Shown: piece by piece, positions 15,459 through 25,663 of the stretch
Position numbering within the stretch: position 1 is the stretch's first letter
Layout of the letters: each line of letters opens with the position of its first letter
Origin: Verrucomicrobiota bacterium
GTDB taxonomy: Bacteria > Verrucomicrobiota > Verrucomicrobiia > Opitutales > Opitutaceae
Direction: 5' to 3'
Assembly: GCA_014584295.1 (NCBI GenBank)
Contig: JACTNC010000053.1
Coordinates: forward strand, 1-64,000
DNA length: 64,000 nt
Notes under the pieces: model-generated
What the model was told of the DNA's origin: nothing
Database searches by the model: none
What the model saw: the letters and a program-made list of their open reading frames with translations, nothing else
Translations under genes and position numbers: made by a program

Positions 15459-16211
15459 CTACTCTGGAGCATTGAACCGGTTTGCAGCGAGGCGGTAGCC
15501 GATCGACGGTCGTGCTGCAAAGATTTCAGCGGGCGCACCCGCGGCCAGACAGCGGCCTTCCGACAACACAGCCACACGATCGCAGAGGGCAAAGAAATCC
15601 TCCGGCGCGTGGCTCACGTACACGAGGGGGACACCAAAATCATCCCGTATGCGCTGGAGCAGCGGAAAGACTGCGTCCTTGTGATCGGCATCGAGGCTGC
15701 TCAGCGGCTCGTCGAGCAGGAGCAGGCGTGGCGAAGCAAGTAATGCGCGGGCGAGGCTCACACGCTGGCGTTCGCCCCCCGAGAGGTGCGTCACCTGCCG
15801 CTGAAGGAGGGCGGCAATGTCGAGGCGCTCAATGATGGATTCGAGGGTGATAGGGATTTTTCCCGTCCGTGTGCTCTCCACACCATTCCGGCGTGAACAG
15901 CGCCCGACCCCGTAGACCAGATTGGCATAGACATTGAGGTGTGGAAAGAGCGCACCATCCTGCGGCACATACCCCACCTCTCGCAACTCGGGCGGAACAA
16001 ATCGGCCGTCAGCGGTATTACTGAGCACAGTCTGATCGAGTGAAATCGCACCGGCGTCAGGTCGGCGCAACCCGGCGATCAGTTCAATGAGCGTGGTTTT
16101 TCCCGCGCCTGAATTGCCAAAGAGTCCAATTGCCCGGCCCTCAAGCTCGATTGAAAGTTTAAGTGAAAATGCAGATGCATGCCAATGCAGTGAGGAGAGA
16201 TTCAGTTTCAT
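15459..16211 (-). CDS. modC: Molybdate-type ABC transporter ATP-binding protein
   Basis: The ABC ATPase has Walker A GNSGAGKTT, Q-loop VGYVPQDGALFPHL, signature LSGGERQRVSLARALL, Walker B LLLLDEPLSSLD and switch His in VSHAPED. The PPELREVGYVPQ and LFPHLNV wording fits the ModC/sulfate subgroup. At about 250 residues it lacks the C-terminal MOP (molybdate-binding) domain of full ModC (about 350). The ATG at 16211 (MKLNLSSLHW) is favoured; an earlier start at 16280 would run into the permease gene. It lies 25 bases after modB and is surely co-transcribed. Confidence 0.85.
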   Translation of the reverse strand: MKLNLSSLHWHASAFSLKLSIELEGRAIGLFGNSGAGKTTLIELIAGLRRPDAGAISLDQTVLSNTADGRFVPPELREVGYVPQDGALFPHLNVYANLVYGVGRCSRRNGVESTRTGKIPITLESIIERLDIAALLQRQVTHLSGGERQRVSLARALLASPRLLLLDEPLSSLDADHKDAVFPLLQRIRDDFGVPLVYVSHAPEDFFALCDRVAVLSEGRCLAAGAPAEIFAARPSIGYRLAANRFNAPE

Positions 16212-16236
16212 GGCGTTGCGAATCTGCTGGGCTTGA

Positions 16237-16911
16237 TCAGCCGTTGTGCGCAAGGCGTCGCTTGCGCAACAACAGCTCACTCAGGATGACTGCGCCAAAC
16301 GCCAAAGACGCGGATATGGCCAGCAGGAGGAAAGCTTCGGTATCGCGTCCGAGTTGAACCTTATGGTAGATTCCGAGCGAAAGCGTCACGGTTTCGCCAG
16401 GAATGAAGCCCGCGACCATCGCGGTTGCCCCGAATTCACCCAGTGCCCGCGCAAATGCGAGAACAACTCCCGCGCACAGGCCGCGCGAGGCGAGCGGAAG
16501 GGTGATGGTAAAGAAGACGCGCCAAGGCCCTGCTCCCAGCGTCCGTGCCACTTGTTCGAGGCGCTCAGGCACCTCCTCGAACGCCACGCGTGCGTTCCGG
16601 ACCAGCAGAGGGATGGCCATGACTGCGGCTGCGATCACGACCGCCTTCCAGGTGAACACGATGTCCGCTCCCACGGCCTCGAGGAACGGCCCGAGCGGTC
16701 CCCGACGTCCGAGCAGCTTCAGAAGGATCAACCCAGTGGCCACCGGGGGCATGACCAGGGGAAGGGCGACGAATGTCTCGACCAATGCCTTTCCATACCA
16801 ACACTTCCGTGCAAGAAGCCAGCCCAATGCCACCCCTCCGGGCAGGATCAGCAATGTGCCAAGCGCGGCAACGCCAAGACTGAAAAGAGTGATGTGAATC
16901 GTGGCATCCAT
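16237..16911 (-). CDS. modB: Molybdate-type ABC transporter permease
   Basis: The 224-residue permease has about five hydrophobic helices and the ModB-typical ALPLVMPPVATGLILLKLLG, the EAA loop (EQVARTLGAGPWRVFFTITL) that docks on ModC, and FARALGEFGATAMVAGFIPG near the C-terminus. ModB forms the membrane channel for molybdate or tungstate uptake. The normally preceding binding-protein gene modA is absent: upstream lies a divergent, unrelated secreted protein. A ModA must come from elsewhere, or the unit has been split. Confidence 0.88.
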   Translation of the reverse strand: MDATIHITLFSLGVAALGTLLILPGGVALGWLLARKCWYGKALVETFVALPLVMPPVATGLILLKLLGRRGPLGPFLEAVGADIVFTWKAVVIAAAVMAIPLLVRNARVAFEEVPERLEQVARTLGAGPWRVFFTITLPLASRGLCAGVVLAFARALGEFGATAMVAGFIPGETVTLSLGIYHKVQLGRDTEAFLLLAISASLAFGAVILSELLLRKRRLAHNG

Positions 16912-17054
16912 GAAAACCTCAGCCGGCCGCGCACCCGGCGCCTGTGTGGAGCGTTCGGTTGGCAGGATCCTGCAGCCATTCTCGTCGGTGGGATGATTTC
17001 ACTCTCGCCGAAGCATGCCTCAGACTGCAATGTGGCCAATCCATTTTATTTCCA

Positions 17055-19988
17055 ATGAAAACTACACCTTTGGGCTGCTTGCATCGGGACAATGACCGGA
17101 CGGGCTTCATTCTTAGAATCCTCGGACTGAGTCTGGGGCTGGGCTTGTGCGCGGGCTCGCATTTGCATGCGGCGCTTCCCTTGCCCACAGGGGCGACGGC
17201 TGCGCCCAACACCGCGGCGACGACTTCCGCATTTCCGAAGCGCATGACCGCGCGCGACAGCAATTACGCCGTTTGGAACGGCGGCATGGTTGCACCAAAT
17301 TACGGCCGCGCCGGATACTACTCGACGCCAAACGTCAACGGACAGAATTACACCGGCATCGGCGGCCTGCTCGAATTCGATTCGGCAGGGAATACCACAA
17401 CCCGGATTTCCCCCGTGCAACTGGGAGTGACCCTTCTTCCCGCAGCGGATGCCTCGCAGTTTTTTGCGGAGCAGACTACGTCCACCGACACTACGTTTGG
17501 CCTTTTTCCCAAGACGGGTGGAGCACCAATCTTTCAGCGTAAACTGACCACGGATCCTGCACGCACGACCGTGATACCCGGTTCGACGCTGAACCGCGTG
17601 TATGTTGTCCGGGACCTGGATCAGACGGTCGAGGTTCTCGCATTCAACAATGATGGAAGCCTTGCATGGGGCCGTTCGCTCACGGGTCCAGGCTTCGCCC
17701 CTACCACACCCAATACAACCCCCATCGTCTTCGGGCTGCCACTGGCAGATGGATCGCTCCTCGTGCACGTCCTGCGCATGCAGTTAAACCTGACCACATT
17801 CTCATTTGGATACGAAACCACCATTATCAAACTGACATCTGCGGGTGCGGTGGAGTGGTCAAAGCGGTCCAACGCGAACGCGATCTTCGTGGCAATCCCC
17901 TCAGCGTCGACGACCAATCTTTATTTCACCGGGGCTGAAATTTCGCTCGCGGGTAGCACGGGCACGATCGTTGCCAAAGTGACTGCCGCTGGCGGTGTGC
18001 TCTGGAGCAAAAAGATCACCGGCGGCAGCGGCGGACAGATCGCCACGGTTGCGGCTGCAGGTGAACTGGCAAACGAAAAGGTGCTGCTTACCGGAGCCAT
18101 GGCGGGCGTTCAGGGAGCCACAAATCCTGCAACCAACGCCGTTCTGGGCATCCTGAGTTCGAGTGGTGCGATCGAGGCCCAAACCCAAATTTCGTTTGGC
18201 ACCATCAATATCGCGGCTCCGCAATTCGAAGGGAACCGAATCTGGATCGGCCTGGCTTCGGGCGGGGCGACCGATGTTGTGCGCCCGGTTTATGCCGGCT
18301 TGGCGGATCTGACTCTGAGCAACATCAAGTGGAAAAAGTACAAGAACAACATGAGCACGGTGGCGGTGTCGCCCGACTATGACACCGATGATGTGGTTGC
18401 CTCATTTTTCAATGACACCGATCACGCGATTGAGGCAGTCACCTTCAAGGATGACTTTGGCGCAAGCGTCAGCACGGAGCTCTTCACGGATGCCACGCCG
18501 ACCATCAGCAATCCGGGCCTGGTCGCGACAGACTTTGCGTTCTCGCTCGCCGATGTGGCTGTCACCGCGACGCCGATCAGTCCGGCCCTGGTCACCGGCA
18601 CGACGCTCACATTTGAAACGCTGCCCACCACCGAAACCAGCATCGGCTCCGGCGGCGGCAACCCGGTCACGCCCGTGACCATTGCAACGCAACCGGTTTC
18701 GCAGACGGTGAACCAGGGCGCGAGCGCAGCCTTCTCCGTGGGCATCAACAATCCCAGCGGATTGGGTGTCACCTATCAGTGGAATCTCAACGGCACGCCA
18801 ATTGCCGGCGCCACAGGTGCAACGTACACAATCGCGTCCGCGCAGCCTTCTCACGTGGGTAGCTATACGGTCACGATCACCTCAAATGGATCCACGCTGA
18901 CAAGCTCCGCTGCGACGCTCGCGGTAAATTCAGTTACGCCTGTGAGCATCGCCACGCATCCGAATTCACTCTCCGTGATCCAGGGATCCGGCGCCTCCTT
19001 CAGCGCGACCATCAACAATCCCAGCAGCCTCACGGTCACCTACCAGTGGAGACTCAATGGCGTGGCCATTGCCGGCGCCACCGCCGCCAGCTATTCCATC
19101 CCCAGCGTTCAGCCGGCGAATGTCGGCGTCTACACGCTCGCAGTAACGTCAAACGGCAGCACGGTGGTGACGAACCCTGCCACCCTGTCAATGACCGCGA
19201 CCCAGCGGCCGGCCGGAACTGCGATCCTGCATACGCCCGACATTGTTCATCCGGCGACGGGCAATGTCTATGACCAGTTCCTCCTGACGGGACCCGCAGC
19301 CTCAATCACCGCGGATCCGGGCCAGATTGCACGCATTTCGTACGTCGACCTGAGCGATGATATTGTCCAGCTCGAGTTTTCGGGTGCGGGCACGCTGACG
19401 GTCACGCTGACGAATCCCTCGGGACCCGCGGTCGCGGTGAATTACAATCAGCCATCCGTCAGCTATATGAAGGGTCACGCCACGGTAACCATCACCGGAG
19501 CCGATTCGACGACCAACTTCGGTGTTTACAGCGTCGGTGCTGCGACGGGCAATGTCCTCGTACTTAAACAGGGCGTAACGTATGACGGCTTCGCCGACCT
19601 TGCCCTGGTGAACATCGTAAGCCCGACCGGTCAGTTCGCCGGTGTGCGGGTGGGCAACGTCAGCTTCTTCGGCACCTCGGGCAACGTCGGCCTTTACGCC
19701 CCCGGAGTCAATTTTGCGGGGCCGCTCAATCTCTACGACATCGATGCGCGCGACAATGCCTATCCGAAGCTGCTCACGGGCACGGTAGGCACGAACATCC
19801 TGATCACCGGTGGCAATCTCCTCCAGACGAATGGCCGGGCGATCGAGATCGGTGGAGCGACGGCGATCAAGATGAACCCTGGCCAGCGATCGGACGGGTT
19901 CCTCATGTCCGCCCAGGCGAATCAAGGTCGCCTCGAACGGAATGGGGTCGACGTCACCTCGTCGGTCATCATTCCTCCGACGCCCTGA
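17055..19988 (+). CDS. Secreted protein with two Ig-like repeats, unknown function
   Basis: The ATG at 17055 gives an N-terminus MKTTPLGCLHRDNDRTGFIL with a hydrophobic core (ILGLSLGLGLCAGSHLHAA), a plausible signal peptide. Residues 60-530 are a beta-rich region, perhaps a propeller (AWGRSLTGPGFAP, VEWSKRSNAN, VLWSKKITGG repeat every 50-70 residues). Two Ig-like repeats follow at about 540-715 (each Q/HP.S..V.QG....F, VTYQW.LNG..IAGAT, VG.Y...VTSNGS). The C-terminal 260 residues are another beta-rich domain. Such proteins are common in Opitutaceae. An adhesive or surface role is a guess. Confidence 0.75.
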   Translation: MKTTPLGCLHRDNDRTGFILRILGLSLGLGLCAGSHLHAALPLPTGATAAPNTAATTSAFPKRMTARDSNYAVWNGGMVAPNYGRAGYYSTPNVNGQNYTGIGGLLEFDSAGNTTTRISPVQLGVTLLPAADASQFFAEQTTSTDTTFGLFPKTGGAPIFQRKLTTDPARTTVIPGSTLNRVYVVRDLDQTVEVLAFNNDGSLAWGRSLTGPGFAPTTPNTTPIVFGLPLADGSLLVHVLRMQLNLTTFSFGYETTIIKLTSAGAVEWSKRSNANAIFVAIPSASTTNLYFTGAEISLAGSTGTIVAKVTAAGGVLWSKKITGGSGGQIATVAAAGELANEKVLLTGAMAGVQGATNPATNAVLGILSSSGAIEAQTQISFGTINIAAPQFEGNRIWIGLASGGATDVVRPVYAGLADLTLSNIKWKKYKNNMSTVAVSPDYDTDDVVASFFNDTDHAIEAVTFKDDFGASVSTELFTDATPTISNPGLVATDFAFSLADVAVTATPISPALVTGTTLTFETLPTTETSIGSGGGNPVTPVTIATQPVSQTVNQGASAAFSVGINNPSGLGVTYQWNLNGTPIAGATGATYTIASAQPSHVGSYTVTITSNGSTLTSSAATLAVNSVTPVSIATHPNSLSVIQGSGASFSATINNPSSLTVTYQWRLNGVAIAGATAASYSIPSVQPANVGVYTLAVTSNGSTVVTNPATLSMTATQRPAGTAILHTPDIVHPATGNVYDQFLLTGPAASITADPGQIARISYVDLSDDIVQLEFSGAGTLTVTLTNPSGPAVAVNYNQPSVSYMKGHATVTITGADSTTNFGVYSVGAATGNVLVLKQGVTYDGFADLALVNIVSPTGQFAGVRVGNVSFFGTSGNVGLYAPGVNFAGPLNLYDIDARDNAYPKLLTGTVGTNILITGGNLLQTNGRAIEIGGATAIKMNPGQRSDGFLMSAQANQGRLERNGVDVTSSVIIPPTP

Positions 19989-20189
19989 GCGACATTGGAT
20001 TGGCGCTGCGACCGGAACACGTGGAGGTGCTCCGGTCCGCCTTCAGACTGCTCCGGAACTTTTTGGTGGGCATCGCAGCCTGCCGATGATCCGTGGAAGG
20101 CGCGGAATATTTTCGTGGAAATCCCGCGACGGTTTTGACGTGTTCGCAAAAAGGGCTTCTTTTCCCCGGTACAGTCAACTCCCGCTCCG

Positions 20190-21164
20190 ATGATTTCGAT
20201 ACGCGTTCATGAAACCGGCGGCCCGGATCGCCTCGTCGTGGAAGACGTTCCCATGCCTTTGCCGGCCGCGGGAGAGGTTCGTTTTTCAGTCGAAGCGGCG
20301 GGCGTAAACTTCATCGATACCTACCAACGAAGCGGCCTTTATCCGGTGAAGCTGCCCCATGTCCCTGGATCCGAGGCGGCCGGTGTTGTCACGGACGTGG
20401 GTCCAGGCGTGACGGACCTTTGTGTGGGCGACCGTGTGGCCTCGGCGAGGGTCAGCGGCGCCTACGCAGCCGAAGCAGTGTCGCCCGCCGCGCATACCGT
20501 GCGTGTGCCGGAGGCGGTATCCTTGCAAGCGGCGGCGGCGCTGATGCTGCAGGGCATGACTGCGCACTATCTCGCGTGTGACACGTTTCCCCTGAAACCA
20601 GGCGATTCCGCGTTGATCCATGCCGGCGCGGGCGGGGTTGGGCTGCTGCTGATCCAGATTGCGAAGATGCGCGGGGCGCGCGTGATCGCCACGGTGGGAA
20701 CCGATGAGAAGGCGACGCTCGCCCGGCATGCGGGTGCGGATGCGGTGTGTGTGTACACGCGTGAGAATTTTGCAGAGGCCGCCCGTGCGTTTACAGAGGG
20801 ACGCGGTGTGGACGTTGTCTATGATTCCGTGGGGCAATCCACGTTTGATGGCAGCCTTGCAAGTCTGCGGCCTCGGGGCATGTTTGTAACCTTCGGCAAT
20901 TCGAGCGGCCCGGTGCCCGCGTTTGCCCCCCTTGTCCTCTCCCAGAGAGGATCCTTGTATATGACCCGGCCGACGCTTGCTCACTACACGCAGACTGCTG
21001 GAGAAACACACACGCGCGCAGATGACTTGTTTGCCTGGGTGATGCTTGCTGCGTTGAAGGTTCGCATCGGTGCGACCTACAGTCTGGACAAGGCAGCCGA
21101 TGCGCACCGTGCGCTCGAAGGACGGGCAACCTCTGGAAAGATTCTGCTACTCCCGAAGCGTTAG
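20190..21164 (+). CDS. NADPH:quinone oxidoreductase (zinc-free MDR family)
   Basis: This 324-residue medium-chain reductase matches Qor: GVNFIDTYQRSGLYPVKLPH near residues 38-57, PGSEAAGVV, LMLQGMTAHYL, and the Rossmann motif HAGAGGVGLLLIQIA with dinucleotide specificity further on. The catalytic and structural zinc cysteines of alcohol dehydrogenases are missing, as expected. It probably reduces quinones or enones with NADPH. It stands alone on the strand, with 201 bases upstream that contain no recognised element. Confidence 0.92.
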   Translation: MISIRVHETGGPDRLVVEDVPMPLPAAGEVRFSVEAAGVNFIDTYQRSGLYPVKLPHVPGSEAAGVVTDVGPGVTDLCVGDRVASARVSGAYAAEAVSPAAHTVRVPEAVSLQAAAALMLQGMTAHYLACDTFPLKPGDSALIHAGAGGVGLLLIQIAKMRGARVIATVGTDEKATLARHAGADAVCVYTRENFAEAARAFTEGRGVDVVYDSVGQSTFDGSLASLRPRGMFVTFGNSSGPVPAFAPLVLSQRGSLYMTRPTLAHYTQTAGETHTRADDLFAWVMLAALKVRIGATYSLDKAADAHRALEGRATSGKILLLPKR

Positions 21165-21233
21165 GCGGTCGGGAAATTCTCCCGAGGCTGTGATTGCCTT
21201 CCCGGCGCTGAAGAATTTTCATGGCGGGACCTC

Positions 21234-24200
21234 ATGCCCACAAGTGAGACCCTTGCCATGCCCTATCGTCGCCTTCGCGCCCTCCTCCCAACCATTGTCT
21301 TCTGTCTCTGCCTGACTTCCATTCCCGTCCGCCTCGTTGCGGACGTGCCGTTTGAACTGCGGGACGGAGACCGGGTTGTCTTCATCGGAGACCGCCTGAT
21401 CGAGGGGGAACAACAGGCGGGTTGGATTGAGCTCATGCTCACCACCCAGTTCCCTGACCGGTCGATCACGTTTCGGAATCTGGGATGGAACGGCGACACG
21501 CCTGCGGGAGAATCGCGGGCGAGCCTCAGTCTCATCCAGGCTGGCCGTGAGCCGCCGGATGAGGGATGGCGCCAACTCATTCGCCAGATCGAGGAGACGA
21601 AACCCACCGTAGCGCTGCTCGGATACGGCATGGCCAGTTCGTTTGCGGGGGAGGCGGGATTGCCCGGTTTCAAGGATCAGATGAACCGGCTGCTCGACCC
21701 CCTTGAGCGGGTTTCCCCGGGCGTGCGTGTTGTCCTGCTAGCCCCGATCACCCACGAGGCGCTGGGCGCGCCCTGGCCGGACCCGAGCGCACACAATCGT
21801 GAGATTGGCGCCTATTCGCGTGTGCTTGCGGATATCGCGTCGACCCGGAAACTGCGGTTTGTTCCGCTTCAGGAGCTCACCCGAAGCCGTGCCGGAAGTC
21901 AGACTCTCACGTTCAATGGTATCCATCCTACAGATACGGGGTATCATGCGCTCGCTGGAATCTTGGAGGAGTCGCTTTTCGGTGGAAGCGCACGGGGTGC
22001 CTGGCGCGAGAATTCGCCGGTGATGAAATCCCTTCGCGAGACAATTGTGCGGAAGAATGACTGGTTCTTCTATGAGTCGCGGCCTGCCAATTACGCCTAC
22101 ATCTTCGGCTTCAGGAAGCGCGAGCAGGGACGCAATGCCGCGGAGATTTTGCAGTTTCCCGCGCTCATCGCTGCGGAAGAGGCGCGCATCGCGAAACTGC
22201 GTGCTCCTGGAGCGGTACCGACCCCTGACTTCGTAGGAAAAACTGAGACGCCGGAGGTCGTGAAGCCGCCGTTGCCCTTCCCTGATTTTGTCGTTGGGGA
22301 GAATCTCGAGATCACGCTCTGGGCCGAGAGCCCGATGCTGCACAAACCCGTGCAAATGAACTTCGACGAGAAAGGCAGGCTGTGGATCGCCACGTCGGAA
22401 CTTTATCCGCAAATCCAGCCGGGGCAGGATGCAAACGACAAGATCATCATCCTGGAGGATTCGACAGGCGCAGGACGTGCGGACAAGTCCACCGTGTTTG
22501 CCGACGGCCTGCTCATCCCGACGGGTATTGAGGTCGGGGACGGTGGAGCCTACGTGGCGCAAAGCACCGATCTGATTCATTTCCGCGATACCGATGGCGA
22601 CGGCAGGGCGGATGAACGCCAGTCGGTGCTGACCGGATTCGGTACGGAGGATACGCACCATAACCTGCACACCTTGCGCTGGGGAGTGGATGGGCGACTC
22701 TACATGAATCAGTCCGTCTATACGCGGACCAATGCCGAGACGCCCACAGGTGTGGTCCGGTTGAAGGCGGGCGGCATGTTTCGATTTGATCCGCGCAACC
22801 ACCGCATGGAGATTGCCTATCGTGGATGGGTCAACCCCTGGGGGCATGCGTTCGACAACTATGGCGACTCATTCGTCACCGACGGTGCCGGTTATCAGGG
22901 GATCTCGTGGGCCTTCCCCCGGGCGACCTATCGCACGCTTGCCCCGGCACGGCGCGAGGCGGTTTCGATCAGCCTTGGTCAGTACCCGAAGTTTTGCGGA
23001 GCGGAGGTGATTCGCAGTCCGTTGTTTCCGGCGGACTGGCAGGGTGACATCGTCACTGCGGATTTCCGTGCCCACCGGCTGGTCCGCTTCAAATATTCGG
23101 AAAGCGGAGCGGGGTTTGTCACTCAGGAGATGCCAGATTTTGTCCGTGCCACAGCGGATTCCTTCCGCCCCATCGATCTGCGCATCGGACCGGATGGCGC
23201 GCTGTACGTGGCGGACTGGAGCAATCCCATCATTCAGCACGGCGAGGTGGATTTCCGGGATCCAAGGCGCGACAAGACCCATGGGCGCATCTGGCGGATT
23301 GCACCGAAGGGAGGCAAGGCATTTCCCAGACGCGATCTCGGCAGGCTTTCGGTGCCGGAATTGTTGGATCTCCTAACCTCCGCAAGCGGGTATGAACAGC
23401 ATCAGGCGACACGTCTGCTGAAGGACCGTGGCGCTGAAGCGGTCCTGCCTGCGCTGGATCGTTGGGCTGCGAGGCAGCAAACGGACATCGACCGGCTGCA
23501 TGCCTTGAGGATCTATCAGGTATTTGACCGTGTTCCGCCCGCGCTGATCAAGGCGCTGACAAACTCCGCGGATTCCCGGGTTCGCGGTACGGCGGTGCGC
23601 GCGTTGCCGGCGGACATGGGAATCGATATCCTCGCGGAGCGGGTTGCGGATGAGAATCCGCGTGTCCGGCTTGAGGCGGTGGTTGCGCTGGGAGCGCGCG
23701 GAACTGCGCGAGCGGCGGAGCTTGTGCTATCTGCGTTGGACAGGCCGATGGATCCCTTCCTCGACTATGCGGTCTGGCAATCCATCAATGAACTTACCCA
23801 GCCATGGCTGGAGGCAGTTAAGATCGGTGCCTGGCAGATCAAGGGGCATGAGGCACAGCTTGAATTTGCATTGAAGGCGATCGAGCCCGCGGACGCATCC
23901 CAGGTGCTGGGAAGCCTGATTGCGAGAGGCGTGGTTCCGTTTGACGGTTCGGGCAACTGGTTTGAGCTCATTGGTTCTGCAGGCGGCCAGCCAGAGATAG
24001 ATGCCCTCTATTCGCGCATCGCAAAAGCGAATCTGCCGGAGCCGGTGATGCTGCGTGCCCTGGAAGCGCTGCTTGCGGCGGCCCGGCTGAGATCAGTGAG
24101 CCCTTCAGTTTCCGCCGACTCCGCCATCGCAATGGTTGGCTCCCCATCAGCAAAAATTCGTGTGGCTGCGATTCGACTCCTGGGCGCATGGAAGTCGGGT

Positions 24201-25532
24201 CCTTCGATTCCAACCCTGCGCAGCTCGGCAGCGAAAAACGATGCGGCCGAGCGCGAAGCTGCAATCAACGCCCTTCGTGAAATCGGAAATGATGAGGCAT
24301 CGGCAGCGCTTCGGACCCTCGCTGAAGCGAGTTCACCGCTCGAGGTCAGACGGGACGCCGTCGTGGCGCTCGCGACGCAGGATTTCAAGGCAGTTTCGAA
24401 GCAGATTGTGTCCGTTCTAGCTGAGACCCGTGATGCGGCGCAGTCGGATGCCCTGTGGCGTTCATTGCTCGCCATCAAGGGCGTTGGGAAGGCCTTGCCG
24501 GGGCTTCTCGCGACCGCACCGCTGCCTGTGGAGGTGGCGAAAGCGGGACTCCGGCCCGCGCGTGAGGGCGGACGGTATCAGGAACTCGCGGACCTCTTGG
24601 CGAAGACGGCGGGGCTGACTGCGTCATCGGAGCCGCTGACCACGGAGCGATTCCAGGAACTCGCAAGGGAAGCCGCAGCGAAGGGCGATCCCCATCGAGG
24701 GGAACGACTCTACCGTCGACCCGATCTCGCGTGCATTTCCTGTCACGCAATCGGAGGTGCCGGCGGGCATCTTGGCCCCGACCTGACCAGCATCGGCGCG
24801 AGCGCGCCGCCGGACTATCTCGTGGAGTCCCTGCTCGCGCCGGGTGCAAAGGTTAAGGAAGGTTATCATGCCGTCTCCATTGCGACTAAGGACGGACAGG
24901 AACAGATGGGCATGGTGGTGCGCGAGACCGGCACGGAAGTCCTGCTTCGCAATGCCGCGAACGTGGATGTTTCCATTCCCGTGTCACAGATCGTGCGTCG
25001 CACCAACATCGGCTCGCTCATGCCTGCGGGTCTTATCGACACGCTGCTTCCCGAGGAGCGGCTCGACTTGTATGCGTTTCTTGCGTCGTTGGGGAAGCCG
25101 GGCGACTTCGATGCCGGAAAGGGCGGTGTGGCGCGCATCTGGAGGGCCTATCTCGTATCCTCTGCCAATGAACACCTGGGTATACAGCGTGTGGTGTCTG
25201 CAGATACGACGCTCAACGATTGGGTGAGGATTGAGTCGTTTGTGAACGGGACACTTCCCGTCTACGAGCTTGAGGCCGCATTTCCGACGCGTGCCAATAA
25301 CCGCGGTTTCTTCATCATGACGCAGTTTGATGCCCCGCAGGGAGGCAAGGTTTCCTTCACGCTGTCCGGTGAATCGGCGGCCTGCTGGCTGAACGGCAAA
25401 CGCGTCAAACTCGGCAGGCAGTTCAGCGTCGATGCCAAATCCGGAATCAACTCCCTTGTCCTTGAGATCAACCCCTTGAACCTGCCCGCGATCCGCCTGA
25501 GCTCCGACACGGCAAATTTTGTTCTGCAATAG
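21234..25532 (+). CDS. PVC-type multidomain heme protein: SGNH-like, beta-propeller, HEAT, CxxCH
   Basis: The 1432-residue exported protein starts with a signal peptide (MPYRRLRALLPTIVFCLCLT region). The order is: an SGNH-like domain (about 40-260, GDRVVFIGDRLIEGEQ and FNGIHPTDTGY); a dehydrogenase-like beta-propeller (about 340-700, LEITLWAESPMLHKPVQMNF, GHAFDNYGDSFVTD, GPDGALYVADWSNPI); HEAT-like repeats (about 710-1130); a short cytochrome c domain with CISCH near 1166-1170 and an LGPDLTSIG tail; and a C-terminal beta domain. Similar chains occur in Planctomycetes and Verrucomicrobia, usually with unknown substrate. The SGNH catalytic Ser is replaced (GDRL). Two Mets lie near the start (21234, 21258). 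Confidence 0.88.
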   Translation: MPTSETLAMPYRRLRALLPTIVFCLCLTSIPVRLVADVPFELRDGDRVVFIGDRLIEGEQQAGWIELMLTTQFPDRSITFRNLGWNGDTPAGESRASLSLIQAGREPPDEGWRQLIRQIEETKPTVALLGYGMASSFAGEAGLPGFKDQMNRLLDPLERVSPGVRVVLLAPITHEALGAPWPDPSAHNREIGAYSRVLADIASTRKLRFVPLQELTRSRAGSQTLTFNGIHPTDTGYHALAGILEESLFGGSARGAWRENSPVMKSLRETIVRKNDWFFYESRPANYAYIFGFRKREQGRNAAEILQFPALIAAEEARIAKLRAPGAVPTPDFVGKTETPEVVKPPLPFPDFVVGENLEITLWAESPMLHKPVQMNFDEKGRLWIATSELYPQIQPGQDANDKIIILEDSTGAGRADKSTVFADGLLIPTGIEVGDGGAYVAQSTDLIHFRDTDGDGRADERQSVLTGFGTEDTHHNLHTLRWGVDGRLYMNQSVYTRTNAETPTGVVRLKAGGMFRFDPRNHRMEIAYRGWVNPWGHAFDNYGDSFVTDGAGYQGISWAFPRATYRTLAPARREAVSISLGQYPKFCGAEVIRSPLFPADWQGDIVTADFRAHRLVRFKYSESGAGFVTQEMPDFVRATADSFRPIDLRIGPDGALYVADWSNPIIQHGEVDFRDPRRDKTHGRIWRIAPKGGKAFPRRDLGRLSVPELLDLLTSASGYEQHQATRLLKDRGAEAVLPALDRWAARQQTDIDRLHALRIYQVFDRVPPALIKALTNSADSRVRGTAVRALPADMGIDILAERVADENPRVRLEAVVALGARGTARAAELVLSALDRPMDPFLDYAVWQSINELTQPWLEAVKIGAWQIKGHEAQLEFALKAIEPADASQVLGSLIARGVVPFDGSGNWFELIGSAGGQPEIDALYSRIAKANLPEPVMLRALEALLAAARLRSVSPSVSADSAIAMVGSPSAKIRVAAIRLLGAWKSGPSIPTLRSSAAKNDAAEREAAINALREIGNDEASAALRTLAEASSPLEVRRDAVVALATQDFKAVSKQIVSVLAETRDAAQSDALWRSLLAIKGVGKALPGLLATAPLPVEVAKAGLRPAREGGRYQELADLLAKTAGLTASSEPLTTERFQELAREAAAKGDPHRGERLYRRPDLACISCHAIGGAGGHLGPDLTSIGASAPPDYLVESLLAPGAKVKEGYHAVSIATKDGQEQMGMVVRETGTEVLLRNAANVDVSIPVSQIVRRTNIGSLMPAGLIDTLLPEERLDLYAFLASLGKPGDFDAGKGGVARIWRAYLVSSANEHLGIQRVVSADTTLNDWVRIESFVNGTLPVYELEAAFPTRANNRGFFIMTQFDAPQGGKVSFTLSGESAACWLNGKRVKLGRQFSVDAKSGINSLVLEINPLNLPAIRLSSDTANFVLQ

Positions 25533-25663
25533 CCAGCCGGCCCTCGGACGCCGGGGGGCGATTGACACGCCCAGGCGGGTCACGCCTCATCGCGCGAGTA
25601 TCGATCTCCAATCAACCTGGATCGGCTGTCCTCGGCCGAAAAGCCGGCGTGCCTCCAGGAGAT

